A stretch of 64,000 nt of DNA, from contig JAIDDJ010000032.1 of NCBI GenBank assembly GCA_029055345.1, positions 62,001 through 126,000 on the forward strand, written 5' to 3'. This DNA is from Muribaculaceae bacterium. GTDB taxonomy: Bacteria; Bacteroidota; Bacteroidia; Bacteroidales; Muribaculaceae. The notes beneath the pieces are model-generated. The model was not told the DNA's origin. It worked only from the letters and a program-made list of their open reading frames with translations, and made no database searches. Made by a program: the position numbers and the translations under genes. Shown piece by piece: positions 28,879-37,457 of this stretch (within the stretch, counting starts at the first letter, position 1; the number at the start of each line of letters is the position of its first letter).

Positions 28879-28906
28879 TTCTCTCCGGAAGCCAATAACT
28901 ATTATT

Positions 28907-29998
28907 ATGCGACATCTAATTGATCCCACAGATCTTTCGAAAGAAGAAATCAAAGAGATAATTGCCCTCGCTGAAGATATTATTGCTGACCGCAAAAAAT
29001 ATTCCGAAGTATGCAAGGGAAAGAAACTTGCAACTCTATTCTACGAACCATCCACACGGACAAGACTGAGCTTTACAGCAGCCATGATGGAACTTGGAGG
29101 CAACGTGCTCGGTTTCTCTGATGCAATGAGTTCATCTGTGAGTAAAGGAGAGACCGTGGCCGATACTACCAGAGTCATAAATTGCTTTGCCGATATAATC
29201 GCCATGCGTCATTCGGTGGAGGGCGCTCCGCTTGTTTCTGCTATGAATTCTCGCACCCCAGTGATAAATGCAGGGGATGGCTCGCACGCTCACCCGACTC
29301 AGACTCTGACGGACCTGCTCACAATCAAGCGCGAGATAGGACGCTTCGATAATATCACGATTGGTTTCTGCGGCGACCTTAAATTCGGCAGAACCGTCCA
29401 TTCCCTCATCAAGGCTCTTTCTAAATTCCAAGGTGTCAACGTGGTGCTTATCGCTCCCGAGGAATTGAAACTGCCCGGTTACATGAAGCATGAAGTCTGC
29501 GACAAACTCGGAATACCATATCGCGAGGTAGAATCGCTCGAAGAGGTGATCGGCGACCTGGATGTGTTGTATATGACACGTGTCCAGAAAGAGCGTTTCC
29601 TCGATGAAGAGGAATATGACCGTGTAAAGGATTGCTTTGTACTCACAGCCGACAAGCTAAAAGACGCCAAACCGGAAATGCGCATCCTTCATCCGCTTCC
29701 GCGAGTAAACGAAATTTCTGTAGATGTTGATAATGACCCGAGGGCGGCATACTTCCGTCAGGTTGAAAATGGAAAATTTGTGAGAATGGCGCTTATTCTC
29801 AAGTTGCTTGAATGGGCTGACAAACCATCTCACCATCGCGAACTGATTTCCAAAGACGTAATCAAAGGAGAGCATAGATGCTCGAATCCCAAATGTATTT
29901 CCAACACGGAAGCCCATGCGGTAGAGCCGATGTTCCGGCCTTCGGCCGATGGAAATGGCCTTCGCTGCGTATACTGCGAACACCGCCCCGTAAAATAA
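28907..29998 (+). CDS. pyrB: aspartate carbamoyltransferase with fused PyrI-like zinc ribbon
   Basis: The first 305 or so residues are a complete PyrB catalytic chain, which condenses carbamoyl phosphate with aspartate: YEPSTRTRLSF (STRTR 49-53), HPTQTLTDL and HPLPRVNEI. Residues of about 318-363 form an extra tail with C325-x4-C330-x23-C354-x2-C357, within HRCSNPKCISN and LRCVYCEH. This spacing equals that of the zinc site of E. coli PyrI (C109, C114, C138, C141). The PyrI nucleotide-binding allosteric domain is absent. The start at ATG 28907 fits the family; the track's earlier ATG overlaps the pyrE end. It is the last gene of the pyr operon, and its stop touches an extragenic repeat. Confidence 0.93.
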   Translation: MRHLIDPTDLSKEEIKEIIALAEDIIADRKKYSEVCKGKKLATLFYEPSTRTRLSFTAAMMELGGNVLGFSDAMSSSVSKGETVADTTRVINCFADIIAMRHSVEGAPLVSAMNSRTPVINAGDGSHAHPTQTLTDLLTIKREIGRFDNITIGFCGDLKFGRTVHSLIKALSKFQGVNVVLIAPEELKLPGYMKHEVCDKLGIPYREVESLEEVIGDLDVLYMTRVQKERFLDEEEYDRVKDCFVLTADKLKDAKPEMRILHPLPRVNEISVDVDNDPRAAYFRQVENGKFVRMALILKLLEWADKPSHHRELISKDVIKGEHRCSNPKCISNTEAHAVEPMFRPSADGNGLRCVYCEHRPVK

Positions 29999-30147
29999 GA
30001 CCCGATTCCCCAATATTTGTTAATGCTGAGGACGCATATCGCCGAGAGATTTTGGGTTTGTGATGAAGGAGCGTAGCCGTAGCTACGTGACTGAAGAACA
30101 AGCCAAAAAGCGCCGGTGAGATGCGGTGGTAAGGTAACTTTATGCCA
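29998..30147 (+). repeat. extragenic repeat, left copy (downstream of pyrB)
   Basis: This 150-base element begins at the pyrB stop codon with a 34-base block (29998-30031, containing CCCCAATATTTGTTAATGCT) that matches the right copy in inverted orientation at 33 of 34 positions. It ends with GGTAACTTTATGCCA (30133-30147). The middle is less conserved but contains a perfect 6-base hairpin, CGTAGC-CGTA-GCTACG (30072-30087), at the same place where the right copy has a hairpin of different sequence. No protein is convincing here; short ORFs reading SALTNIGE-type peptides are by-products. Confidence 0.8.
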
Positions 30148-30315
30148 CAGTACACAATTACAAGTTCCAAAATTCGGTTATATGATTTTAATCATTTATA
30201 ACATCTTAGGATAAATTGGGATATAAGACATTGGGCCGTTGATTCAAATGGATTTCCGTTGATTACTGTCAGCTCGGCAGCAAATGTCCATGATAGTAAG
30301 AACGAACATTTTCGT
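30148..30315. other. spacer between the two inverted repeats, nothing recognised
   Basis: 168 bases of unique AT-rich sequence lie between the facing repeat ends. It holds a small palindrome, ATGATTTTAATCAT, but no ORF, RNA gene or promoter that I can support. Confidence 0.5.
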
Positions 30316-30466
30316 GGCATAAGTTACCATTGCCACGGCCAATCATCATGCATCTGCGCCCGCTTGTTTCGGTCACAATGCAACCGCATTGCTCTCTCAC
30401 TGCGCGAACACATCCGCATAACGCTTGACCGCCTCAGCATTAACAAATATTGGGGAACCGGGTCTA
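30316..30466 (-). repeat. extragenic repeat, right copy (downstream of the porin gene)
   Basis: On the minus strand this copy begins four bases after the porin stop codon with the same 34-base block as the left copy (30433-30466; one mismatch) and ends with GGTAACTTATGCCA (30316-30329). Its internal hairpin is CAATGC-AACC-GCATTG (30377-30392 on the plus strand), different in sequence from the left copy's but equally paired. Both copies therefore sit in the same position and orientation relative to the 3' end of their own gene. Confidence 0.8.
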
Positions 30467-30469
30467 AGA

Positions 30470-31810
30470 TCAGAAACTGAACTGGGCCATGGCGCCGATG
30501 CGCTGGGCCCAGCGCGTTTCTCCCGAAACGTTCTGCCGCCGCCCCAAATCATATTCGGCTCCGACCTGTATCCGCGGTGTGAGATTCCAGAATACATTCA
30601 CATCTGTGAAAAGTCCGTTTTTATATTCGGTCGGCAATGCGCCTGACCGCGGCATGTAATGACTCATACTTGCACTTGCGCTCACAAAAAGATTCGGACG
30701 GATATTATACTGAAGTCCCACACACCATCCCAATGATGCAGGAGCATAAAGTCTACCGGCAGTTTCCGGATCTGCCACAAGGTCATATTTCCCAATTTGC
30801 AAGTCTCCTCCCAATGAAGCCTCTCCGTGACCATAGGAGATATTCGCATAAGTAGTCCAATCATATGCCGGATGAGCTACCGAACTCAATTGTATGCCCC
30901 ATCCTACCGGATTGTAATTTTTCTGAGCCACCAAATCCCGGTAAGATAGGGTTCTTACTATTCCGGACAGTCTGACGTGCTGTCCGGGAGCCCATTGGTA
31001 TTCTGCAAAGGCTGCAAAATCGGGCAACCAGGACGTCACGACTTTAGTATCTGTGCCGTCCGCTCCTATGGCTGTGGCGGGTGTCTCAGCAGACAATGCG
31101 AATATCCATTTTTCTTTTACCACCGGCATCCATCTCACCAACACGGAAGTAGGTGATATCTTGTTCGACGGGCCCTGCGCATCTACTGTCGGAGGAGTGG
31201 CGGCAGGATCAGAAAATGTAGAAGCTGCATAACCGATAGTCCAGTCATTTACTATAGCGTAGGCTTTCTTCAAATGAAAGTCGCGGCCATTATAACCATT
31301 GAAATTTCCTTCTATATAGAGCTGATACTGGCCGATATGTTTGTAACGACCGATTACTCGGAAAAACAAAGAAGTACCCGCCGGCGTCGTACCGAATGCC
31401 CGGTCATTGGCCGGATCCGGCGTCATGGGTATAAGATAAGGCGCAAAACCCGATGCAGGAATCGCCCCTCCCCAATCATAATATCCTCTCATACGGACAC
31501 AGCCGCCTATACCCATCGCAAGCTTCGCGTCTTTACTCATAAACAGGAAATAAGGCGCATCCGGATCCTGAGAATGTCTGAACTGGTCATAATAAAACGT
31601 AAGTATCAGCCTCCTGACCGAATCAAGATCCTGCTGCATCTTTTCTGATTCCGCCGGTTTTCCGTCAATGTGAATCACCTTTGTGTTTTCGATTACATCC
31701 GATAGATGTTGATCCACAGCACTTCCGGATTGGGCACATATCCGGGAATTGAAGCAATTAAAACAAATCACTGCGATCAAGGCGAGCCCTGCACAAAATT
31801 TCCGTTTCAT
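30470..31810 (-). CDS. DcaP-like outer-membrane porin
   Basis: A 446-residue exported protein with signal peptide MKRKFCAGLALIAVICFNCFNSRICAQ. A short helical region follows (residues 28-75), then alternating beta strands with aromatic ends (GIGGCVRMRGYYDWGG, LYIEGNFNGYNGRDFHLKKAYAIV, WTTYANISYGHGEASLGG). It ends in a terminal phenylalanine (AMAQFSF), the usual barrel-assembly signal. The pattern resembles DcaP-type trimeric porins found across Bacteroidetes; the substrate is unknown. It is a single gene, divergent from the purE operon, with a promoter that places the transcription start at or next to its ATG. Confidence 0.75.
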   Translation of the reverse strand: MKRKFCAGLALIAVICFNCFNSRICAQSGSAVDQHLSDVIENTKVIHIDGKPAESEKMQQDLDSVRRLILTFYYDQFRHSQDPDAPYFLFMSKDAKLAMGIGGCVRMRGYYDWGGAIPASGFAPYLIPMTPDPANDRAFGTTPAGTSLFFRVIGRYKHIGQYQLYIEGNFNGYNGRDFHLKKAYAIVNDWTIGYAASTFSDPAATPPTVDAQGPSNKISPTSVLVRWMPVVKEKWIFALSAETPATAIGADGTDTKVVTSWLPDFAAFAEYQWAPGQHVRLSGIVRTLSYRDLVAQKNYNPVGWGIQLSSVAHPAYDWTTYANISYGHGEASLGGDLQIGKYDLVADPETAGRLYAPASLGWCVGLQYNIRPNLFVSASASMSHYMPRSGALPTEYKNGLFTDVNVFWNLTPRIQVGAEYDLGRRQNVSGETRWAQRIGAMAQFSF

Positions 31811-31814
31811 GCTT

Positions 31815-31846
31815 CAAATTTAATAACAAATCCCAATTCCTCCAAA
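31815..31846 (-). promoter_or_regulatory. promoter of the porin gene, nearly leaderless
   Basis: On the minus strand TTTG (31843-31846), a 20-base spacer and TAAATTTG (31815-31822) form a consensus promoter. The -7 box ends only four bases before the ATG at 31808-31810, so the transcript would start at or within a few bases of the start codon. Confidence 0.65.
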
Positions 31847-31870
31847 TAAAGCGCAATGAGAGCCGGGAAT

Positions 31871-31901
31871 TTTGCCAATTGAAAAAAAATTCGTAATTTT
31901 G
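31871..31901 (+). promoter_or_regulatory. promoter of the purE-guaA operon
   Basis: TTTG (31871-31874), a 19-base spacer and TAATTTTG (31894-31901) match the consensus perfectly. The nearest start codon of a real gene (purE, 32107) is about 200 bases away, giving the longest leader of any promoter in the window. Confidence 0.85.
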
Positions 31902-32106
31902 CACATGGAAATGAAAGAAGCGATTTCACGTAGTCATAAATTTCCCATACGCTGCGGCAACAGGTCACATTCGGCCTCAAGTCGGACGCATATTCAGGCG
32001 CACACTCTTATGTAAAGGAGCGTGCGCCTGCGGCGTTTTTTACACTCGCTGTCTTCCTTATGTATTACCTTGTTTAAGACCTCATTATTAATATCTTATT
32101 AGAATT
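31902..32106 (+). promoter_or_regulatory. structured purE leader with mini-ORF and terminator-like hairpin (candidate attenuator)
   Basis: The leader contains a hairpin, CAGGCGCAC (31995-32003) pairing with GTGCGCCTG (32022-32030), extended inward by CTC/GAG. It is followed after five bases by a run of six T (32036-32041), which resembles an intrinsic terminator placed before purE. A 36-codon ORF (31905-32015, or from ATG 31911) ends with its TAA inside the hairpin loop. Translation across it could open the stem. I do not recognise a known riboswitch class. That this region attenuates the purine operon is an inference. Confidence 0.5.
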
Positions 32107-32580
32107 ATGAATATGAAAGTTGGAGTTGTGATGGGCTCTGCAAGCGACCTCGAAGTGATGAAAGGCACCTTCGAAGTCCTTGATCAGTTTGGAATTGAAT
32201 ATGAGAAAAAAGTGCTGAGCGCTCATCGCACCCCGGCCGCCCTCGAAGCCTGGGTAAAAGATGGTCGGGAACGCGGCATCGCAGCCTTTATCGCCGCTGC
32301 GGGAGGCGCTGCCCATCTTGCCGGTGTGGTGGCTGCACTGACCACGCTCCCCGTAATTGGAGTGCCGATAATGTCGAAGGCTCTACGGGGACTTGACTCG
32401 CTTCTGGCTATGGTCCAGATGCCTTCCGGAATTCCCGTGGCCACTGTCGCTATCGACGGAAGTAAAAACGCGGCTCTTCTCGCCATTGAAATTATGGCCG
32501 TAACTGACCGTAATTTACAAGAAAAACTCCGTGCGTTCCGCGATGAGCAGGCGCGTAAAATACTTGACACTGAGATATGA
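32107..32580 (+). CDS. purE: phosphoribosylaminoimidazole carboxylase, PurE-type mutase
   Basis: A 157-residue protein with the PurE fold, converting (N5-)CAIR or AIR/CO2 to CAIR. Motifs are VVMGSASDLEVM, LSAHRTP, AAAGGAAHLAGVVAA, LPVIGVPI and GLDSLLAMVQMPSGIPVATVAI. No purK is seen in the window. Either it lies elsewhere or this PurE works with CO2 directly (class II); motif inspection alone does not settle this. It is the first structural gene of a ten-gene operon and overlaps purL by four bases (ATGA). Confidence 0.94.
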   Translation: MNMKVGVVMGSASDLEVMKGTFEVLDQFGIEYEKKVLSAHRTPAALEAWVKDGRERGIAAFIAAAGGAAHLAGVVAALTTLPVIGVPIMSKALRGLDSLLAMVQMPSGIPVATVAIDGSKNAALLAIEIMAVTDRNLQEKLRAFRDEQARKILDTEI

Positions 32581-35500
32581 CATCCAAAAGAATTTTCGCC
32601 GAGAAACGCCCCGAATTCAGGGTGGAGGCAGAAAGCCTCAGGCGTGAGCTTAACTCCGCACTCGGCCTCGATATAACTTCTCTCCGTCTGGTTTGCGTTT
32701 ACGACCTGTTCGGATTTTCCGACGAACTTCTCGATAAAACCCGTTATGGAGTTTTCGGAGAGACCGTGACCGACACCGTAACCGACACTCTTGACTACGC
32801 CGGCCACCCGTATCTGGCCATTGAAGCTCTACCCGGTCAATTCGACCAGCGCGCCTCCGCGGCCCGAGAGTGTGTTCGGCTCGTTGACCCGGAAGCCGAT
32901 GTCGAGATTCTTTCTGCGAAACTGTATGTTTTTGATGATAGCGTGACTCCGGAGCAAATGGAACGTATTGCCCGCTATCTCATCAATGCTGTGGAGTCGA
33001 GAGAAAAAAACATGGATATCCTCGCTTTGCCCGAAAGAGCCCATGCCCTTCCTGTGGAAACACTTGCCGGGTTTCGCGATATAACTGCTCTTGACGCTCC
33101 TGAATTTGTGAAAAACATGGGCCTGGCGATGAATGCCGATGACTTAATGGAAGTGGTCAGATATTTTACCGCCGAGGGCAGGGACCCCAATGAGACGGAA
33201 CTCCGCATACTTGATACATATTGGAGCGACCATTGCCGACACACCACGTTCACTTCACGAATCACGGATATTGATGTGGAGGAATCCTTCATTGCCCCCG
33301 ACATTCGCGAGACCCTTGGCCTTTGGAATAAGATGCGTGCCGAATTAGGACGCGGTGAAAAGCCTTTGTGCCTTATGGATCTCGCCACTATCGGCGCCCG
33401 ATGGCTTCGCGCCAACGGAAAACTCGATGACCTCGAGCAAAGTGAGGAGAACAATGCATGCAGTATTTATGTAGATGTAGATGTGGATGGAAAGCCTGAA
33501 AAATGGCTGCTTCAATTCAAGAATGAGACTCATAATCATCCTACTGAAATCGAGCCTTTCGGAGGCGCATCCACATGTCTGGGAGGAGCCATCCGCGACC
33601 CGCTGAGCGGGCGCAGCTATGTATACCAGGCAATGCGCGTGACCGGTGCCGGTGATATATATAAACCTGTCAGCGAAACATTACCCGGGAAACTGCCACA
33701 GCGAGTTATTTCGCGTGGAGCGGCCCAAGGTTATTCTTCGTATGGAAACCAGATAGGTCTGGCTACAACCCATGTACGGGAGATTTATCATCCCGGATAC
33801 GTAGCAAAACGCCTTGAAGTCGGCGCCGTGGCCGGTGCTGTCCGCGCTGCTGATGTCCGCCGTGAGCGACCCGTTCCCGGAGACGTAGTCCTTATGTTCG
33901 GAGGTCGAACAGGACGCGATGGTATCGGCGGAGCAACCGGATCGTCGAAGGAACATACCGAAACATCGCTCGAAATGTGCGGCTCGGAGGTCCAGAAAGG
34001 TAACGCCCCCGAGGAAAGGAAACTTTCCCGCCTTTTCCGACGCCCGGAAGTAACCCGCTTGATTAAAAAATCCAACGATTTTGGAGCCGGAGGTGTCAGC
34101 GTCGCTATTGGAGAACTGACTGACGGCCTTGACATATATCTTGACCGCGTCACTACCAAATATGACGGTCTGAATGCAACTGAACTCGCAATTTCCGAGA
34201 GTCAGGAACGCATGTCGGCTGTTGTTGAGGCTAAGGATATGACGGAATTCATGAAATACTGCCACGAAGAGAACATCGAAGTGCGCCACGTTGCCGATGT
34301 TACCGATTCGGGCCGCATGCGTCTTTTCCGTAACGGTCAACTTGTCGCTGATCTTAAACGAGAATTCATTGATTCCGCCGGGGCTCCCCATTTCGCAAAG
34401 GTAAGGGTGCAGGCGGTTGAAGAGAAAAATCCTTTTGAACGTGAAATCTCCGGTGAAAGCTTCGACGAAAAGTTCATCAATAATCTGCTTGATCCGAATG
34501 TCACATCCCAGCGTGGACTTATCGAGATGTTCGACTCTACAATAGGCGCATCAACGGTGCTGATGCCGTTTGGAGGGGCTACGAACGGAACCGAGACTCA
34601 GGTCAGCGTTCAGAAATTCCCTGTTGGCCCGCACTTCACCAACACCGCGAGCATGATGGCTTGGGGTTTCAATCCTTTCATCTCAAGCTGGAGCCCTTAT
34701 CACGGAGCGGCATATGCGGTTGTAGACGCGATAGCAAAATCAGTGGCGGCCGGCGCCGATTTTAACCGCCTCCGTTTCTCTTATCAGGAATACTTCGAAC
34801 GTATGAGTTCGGACAAGGCATGGGGTAAACCCATGGCGGCTCTCCTCGGCACTCTTAGAATGCAGAAAGAATTCGGTCTGGGCTCGATCGGCGGTAAGGA
34901 CTCCATGAGCGGCACATTCGGAGAATATAATGTTCCTCCGACATTGATAGCCTTCAGCGCAGGTCCGGTTGACGCACGCGACGTAATCAGCCCCGAATTC
35001 AAGACTGCCGGCCATGGTCTGTTCATGATTCACCATACTCCTCTGCCCACACATATGCCGGATAGCGCCTCGCTGATGGATTCCTACAATGCCCTCCACC
35101 GGGAAATTAAGGATGGGAACGTGGTCAGCGCTTATGCCATTGGTTTGGGAGGCCTGGCGGAAGCCCTCGTGAAAATGTCGCTCGGCAACCTCATCGGCGC
35201 AGATGTGTCTTATGATGAGAAGAAAATTTTTGACTCCGCATATGGCTCCATAATAATTGAAGCCAAGACTCCGGTGGAAATCCCGGGCGCAGAGTTCATA
35301 GGCTCAACAGTCTCTGAGCCCAAAATCATGATAAATCATCATTCTTTCCCGATTGAATTGCTTGCGGATAAAGTTCGCGAACGCTTCATAGAGATTTATC
35401 CGGACGCAACCGCTATTACAGGAGAAGTTCCGGATGCCGACTGCACGCGGAAGGCTCCCGTATATCCGGGCGAGCCGGTGGAGACGCCGGTCGTATACTT

Positions 35501-36284
35501 ACCGGTATTCCCGGGGACCAACTGTGATTACGATATGGAGGCGGCCTTCACGGCTGCCGGTGCCGAAGTGCGTATGAGCGTGCTCCGGAATCTTTCAGCT
35601 GTTGACATCAACGACTCTTGCCGAGAAATGGCAGATAATATCGATGCCTGTCATATCTTCGCCATCAGTGGAGGATTTTCCGCAGCGGATGAACCAGACG
35701 GTTCGGGAAAATTCATTGCCACCGTACTGCTCAACGCCGATGTGCGTGCAGCTATTGAACGACTACAGGCTCGTGGCGGCTTGATTCTCGGTATATGCAA
35801 TGGTTTCCAAGCACTTGTGAAGTCTGGTCTGCTGCCATTCGGTAAAATCGGCGAAGTCACCCCCGATTCCCCGACTCTTTTCCGCAACGATATCAACCGC
35901 CACATATCGCAGATAGCCGTCACCCGCGTAGGCACCACTGCCTCCCCGTGGCTTGACTCTTTCCAAGTCGGCGAACTCCATTCGATCGCCATGTCTCATG
36001 GCGAAGGAAAGTTTGTGGCTGATGCCGATATGGCGGCTCGGTTAATGGAGAATGGTCAGATCGCATTCCAATATGCCGACCCCGTCTCAGGACATGCCAC
36101 TATGGATTCTCCTGCCAATCCCAACGGTTCAACTCTGGCTATTGAAGGCATCATTTCTCCCGATGGCCTTATACTCGGCAAAATGGGACATTCCGAACGC
36201 TTCCGCGAAGGCCTGCTCAAAAATGTGGCCGGGAATAAGCAACAGGATATTTTCGGAAATGCTGTCAGATACTTCCGCAAATAA
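32577..36284 (+). CDS. purL: phosphoribosylformylglycinamidine synthase, large single-chain form
   Basis: A 1235-residue enzyme converting FGAR, glutamine and ATP to FGAM. It is the fused type (E. coli-like, about 1295) in which the AIRS-like synthetase halves and a glutaminase are one chain, so separate purQ and purS are not needed. Motifs are YWSDHCRHTTF, LQFKNETHNHPTEIEPFGGA, GSIGGKDSMSGTF and, in the C-terminal glutaminase, VFPGTNCDYDM and GICNGFQALVKSG with nucleophile C1074, then GELHSIAMSHGEGKF. The start overlaps the purE stop. Confidence 0.97.
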   Translation: MTSKRIFAEKRPEFRVEAESLRRELNSALGLDITSLRLVCVYDLFGFSDELLDKTRYGVFGETVTDTVTDTLDYAGHPYLAIEALPGQFDQRASAARECVRLVDPEADVEILSAKLYVFDDSVTPEQMERIARYLINAVESREKNMDILALPERAHALPVETLAGFRDITALDAPEFVKNMGLAMNADDLMEVVRYFTAEGRDPNETELRILDTYWSDHCRHTTFTSRITDIDVEESFIAPDIRETLGLWNKMRAELGRGEKPLCLMDLATIGARWLRANGKLDDLEQSEENNACSIYVDVDVDGKPEKWLLQFKNETHNHPTEIEPFGGASTCLGGAIRDPLSGRSYVYQAMRVTGAGDIYKPVSETLPGKLPQRVISRGAAQGYSSYGNQIGLATTHVREIYHPGYVAKRLEVGAVAGAVRAADVRRERPVPGDVVLMFGGRTGRDGIGGATGSSKEHTETSLEMCGSEVQKGNAPEERKLSRLFRRPEVTRLIKKSNDFGAGGVSVAIGELTDGLDIYLDRVTTKYDGLNATELAISESQERMSAVVEAKDMTEFMKYCHEENIEVRHVADVTDSGRMRLFRNGQLVADLKREFIDSAGAPHFAKVRVQAVEEKNPFEREISGESFDEKFINNLLDPNVTSQRGLIEMFDSTIGASTVLMPFGGATNGTETQVSVQKFPVGPHFTNTASMMAWGFNPFISSWSPYHGAAYAVVDAIAKSVAAGADFNRLRFSYQEYFERMSSDKAWGKPMAALLGTLRMQKEFGLGSIGGKDSMSGTFGEYNVPPTLIAFSAGPVDARDVISPEFKTAGHGLFMIHHTPLPTHMPDSASLMDSYNALHREIKDGNVVSAYAIGLGGLAEALVKMSLGNLIGADVSYDEKKIFDSAYGSIIIEAKTPVEIPGAEFIGSTVSEPKIMINHHSFPIELLADKVRERFIEIYPDATAITGEVPDADCTRKAPVYPGEPVETPVVYLPVFPGTNCDYDMEAAFTAAGAEVRMSVLRNLSAVDINDSCREMADNIDACHIFAISGGFSAADEPDGSGKFIATVLLNADVRAAIERLQARGGLILGICNGFQALVKSGLLPFGKIGEVTPDSPTLFRNDINRHISQIAVTRVGTTASPWLDSFQVGELHSIAMSHGEGKFVADADMAARLMENGQIAFQYADPVSGHATMDSPANPNGSTLAIEGIISPDGLILGKMGHSERFREGLLKNVAGNKQQDIFGNAVRYFRK

Positions 36285-36389
36285 TTCATCTTCGCCTTCA
36301 TTGAATGTTGAACGTGAGTTATTCAACGAGAAGAAAATATATAAATTGCGAATTTTTAATTGCTTAGAAAAAATTAACGTCATAAAGCA

Positions 36390-37415
36390 ATGGCAAAAAG
36401 TTATGAGGCTTCCGGGGTGAACCTTGAAGCAGGATATGAAGTAGTAAGCCGCATTAAAAAGCATGTGACATCGACAAAACGCCCCGGTTGCATGGGAGGC
36501 ATAGGAGCCTTCGGCGGTATGTTTGACCTTGGCTCCCTTGGTTATCGTCACCCGATATTGGTGAGCGGGACCGATGGTGTGGGCACCAAGCTCAAGATTG
36601 CATTCGAGCTTGACAAGCACGATACTATCGGTATCGATGCAGTTGCAATGTGCGTCAACGATGTTCTGGCACAAGGCGCCGAACCGCTCCTCTTCCTCGA
36701 CTATGTGGCCGTCGGCCATAACCGTCCGGAAATAGTGGAAGCGATAGTATCGGGCGTGGCCGAAGGCTGCCGCCAGGCAGGCTGCGCCCTTGTCGGTGGC
36801 GAAACCGCCGAGATGCCAGGCATGTATGCTCCCGAGGATTATGACATCGCCGGATTTACGGTCGGCGCAGTGGAAAGGGATAATCTTATCGATGGCTCGA
36901 AGGTTGCGGCCGGAGATGTTCTTATAGGGTTGCCCTCTACCGGTGTCCATTCCAACGGCTTCTCGCTCGTCAGGAAAATTGTGAAGGATGCAGGACTTGA
37001 CCTCAATAAGAAATATCCGGAGACCGGAGACTCTACTCTCGGAGAGATGCTGCTTACTCCGACCAAGATATATGTCCGCCCCGTACTCGAACTTATGAAG
37101 AAAGTGGATGTCCATGGTGTGGCACACATTACCGGAGGCGGTTTCGATGAAAACATACCGCGCATTCTGGGTGAAGGTTTGGGAGTCGAGATCAAAGATG
37201 GCTCATGGAAGATTCTTCCCGTGTTTGAACTCCTTCGCAAATATGGTAATCTGCCACGCCGCGAAATGTTCAATATCTTCAACATGGGTATCGGCATGGT
37301 TATAGCCGTGGCTCCTGAGAACGCCGCAGCGACTATCGAGTCTCTGCGTGGATCCGGAATTGAGGCTGTAGAGATTGGAAAAGTAGTTAATGGTGACGGT
37401 GTGAAATTAATCTGA
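36390..37415 (+). CDS. purM: phosphoribosylformylglycinamidine cyclo-ligase (AIR synthetase)
   Basis: A 341-residue ATP-dependent enzyme that closes the imidazole ring, FGAM to AIR. Typical segments are [71 protein letters not shown] and [15 protein letters not shown]. The gap to purL is 105 bases, the largest in the operon, with only a weak hairpin and no clear promoter. Confidence 0.97.
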   Translation: MAKSYEASGVNLEAGYEVVSRIKKHVTSTKRPGCMGGIGAFGGMFDLGSLGYRHPILVSGTDGVGTKLKIAFELDKHDTIGIDAVAMCVNDVLAQGAEPLLFLDYVAVGHNRPEIVEAIVSGVAEGCRQAGCALVGGETAEMPGMYAPEDYDIAGFTVGAVERDNLIDGSKVAAGDVLIGLPSTGVHSNGFSLVRKIVKDAGLDLNKKYPETGDSTLGEMLLTPTKIYVRPVLELMKKVDVHGVAHITGGGFDENIPRILGEGLGVEIKDGSWKILPVFELLRKYGNLPRREMFNIFNMGIGMVIAVAPENAAATIESLRGSGIEAVEIGKVVNGDGVKLI

Positions 37416-37457
37416 CCGTGAGCCACCAAATAATAAAAGTAGAATCAAATCCATATA

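Noticed and set aside
29862-30170. Short ORFs with SALTNIGE-type peptides (also 30425-30646)
   Set aside because: They come from the inverted extragenic repeats; the peptide similarity between them reflects DNA repeats, not a protein family.
36285-36389. Internal promoter or terminator between purL and purM
   Set aside because: Only a six-base stem (GTTGAA/TTCAAC) and an imperfect TAAATTGC box are present, so I treat the genes as one operon.
36129-37127. 332-residue minus-strand ORF opposite purL and purM
   Set aside because: It lies fully antisense to two well-conserved enzymes, has no recognisable domain, and its existence follows from codon bias on the coding strand.
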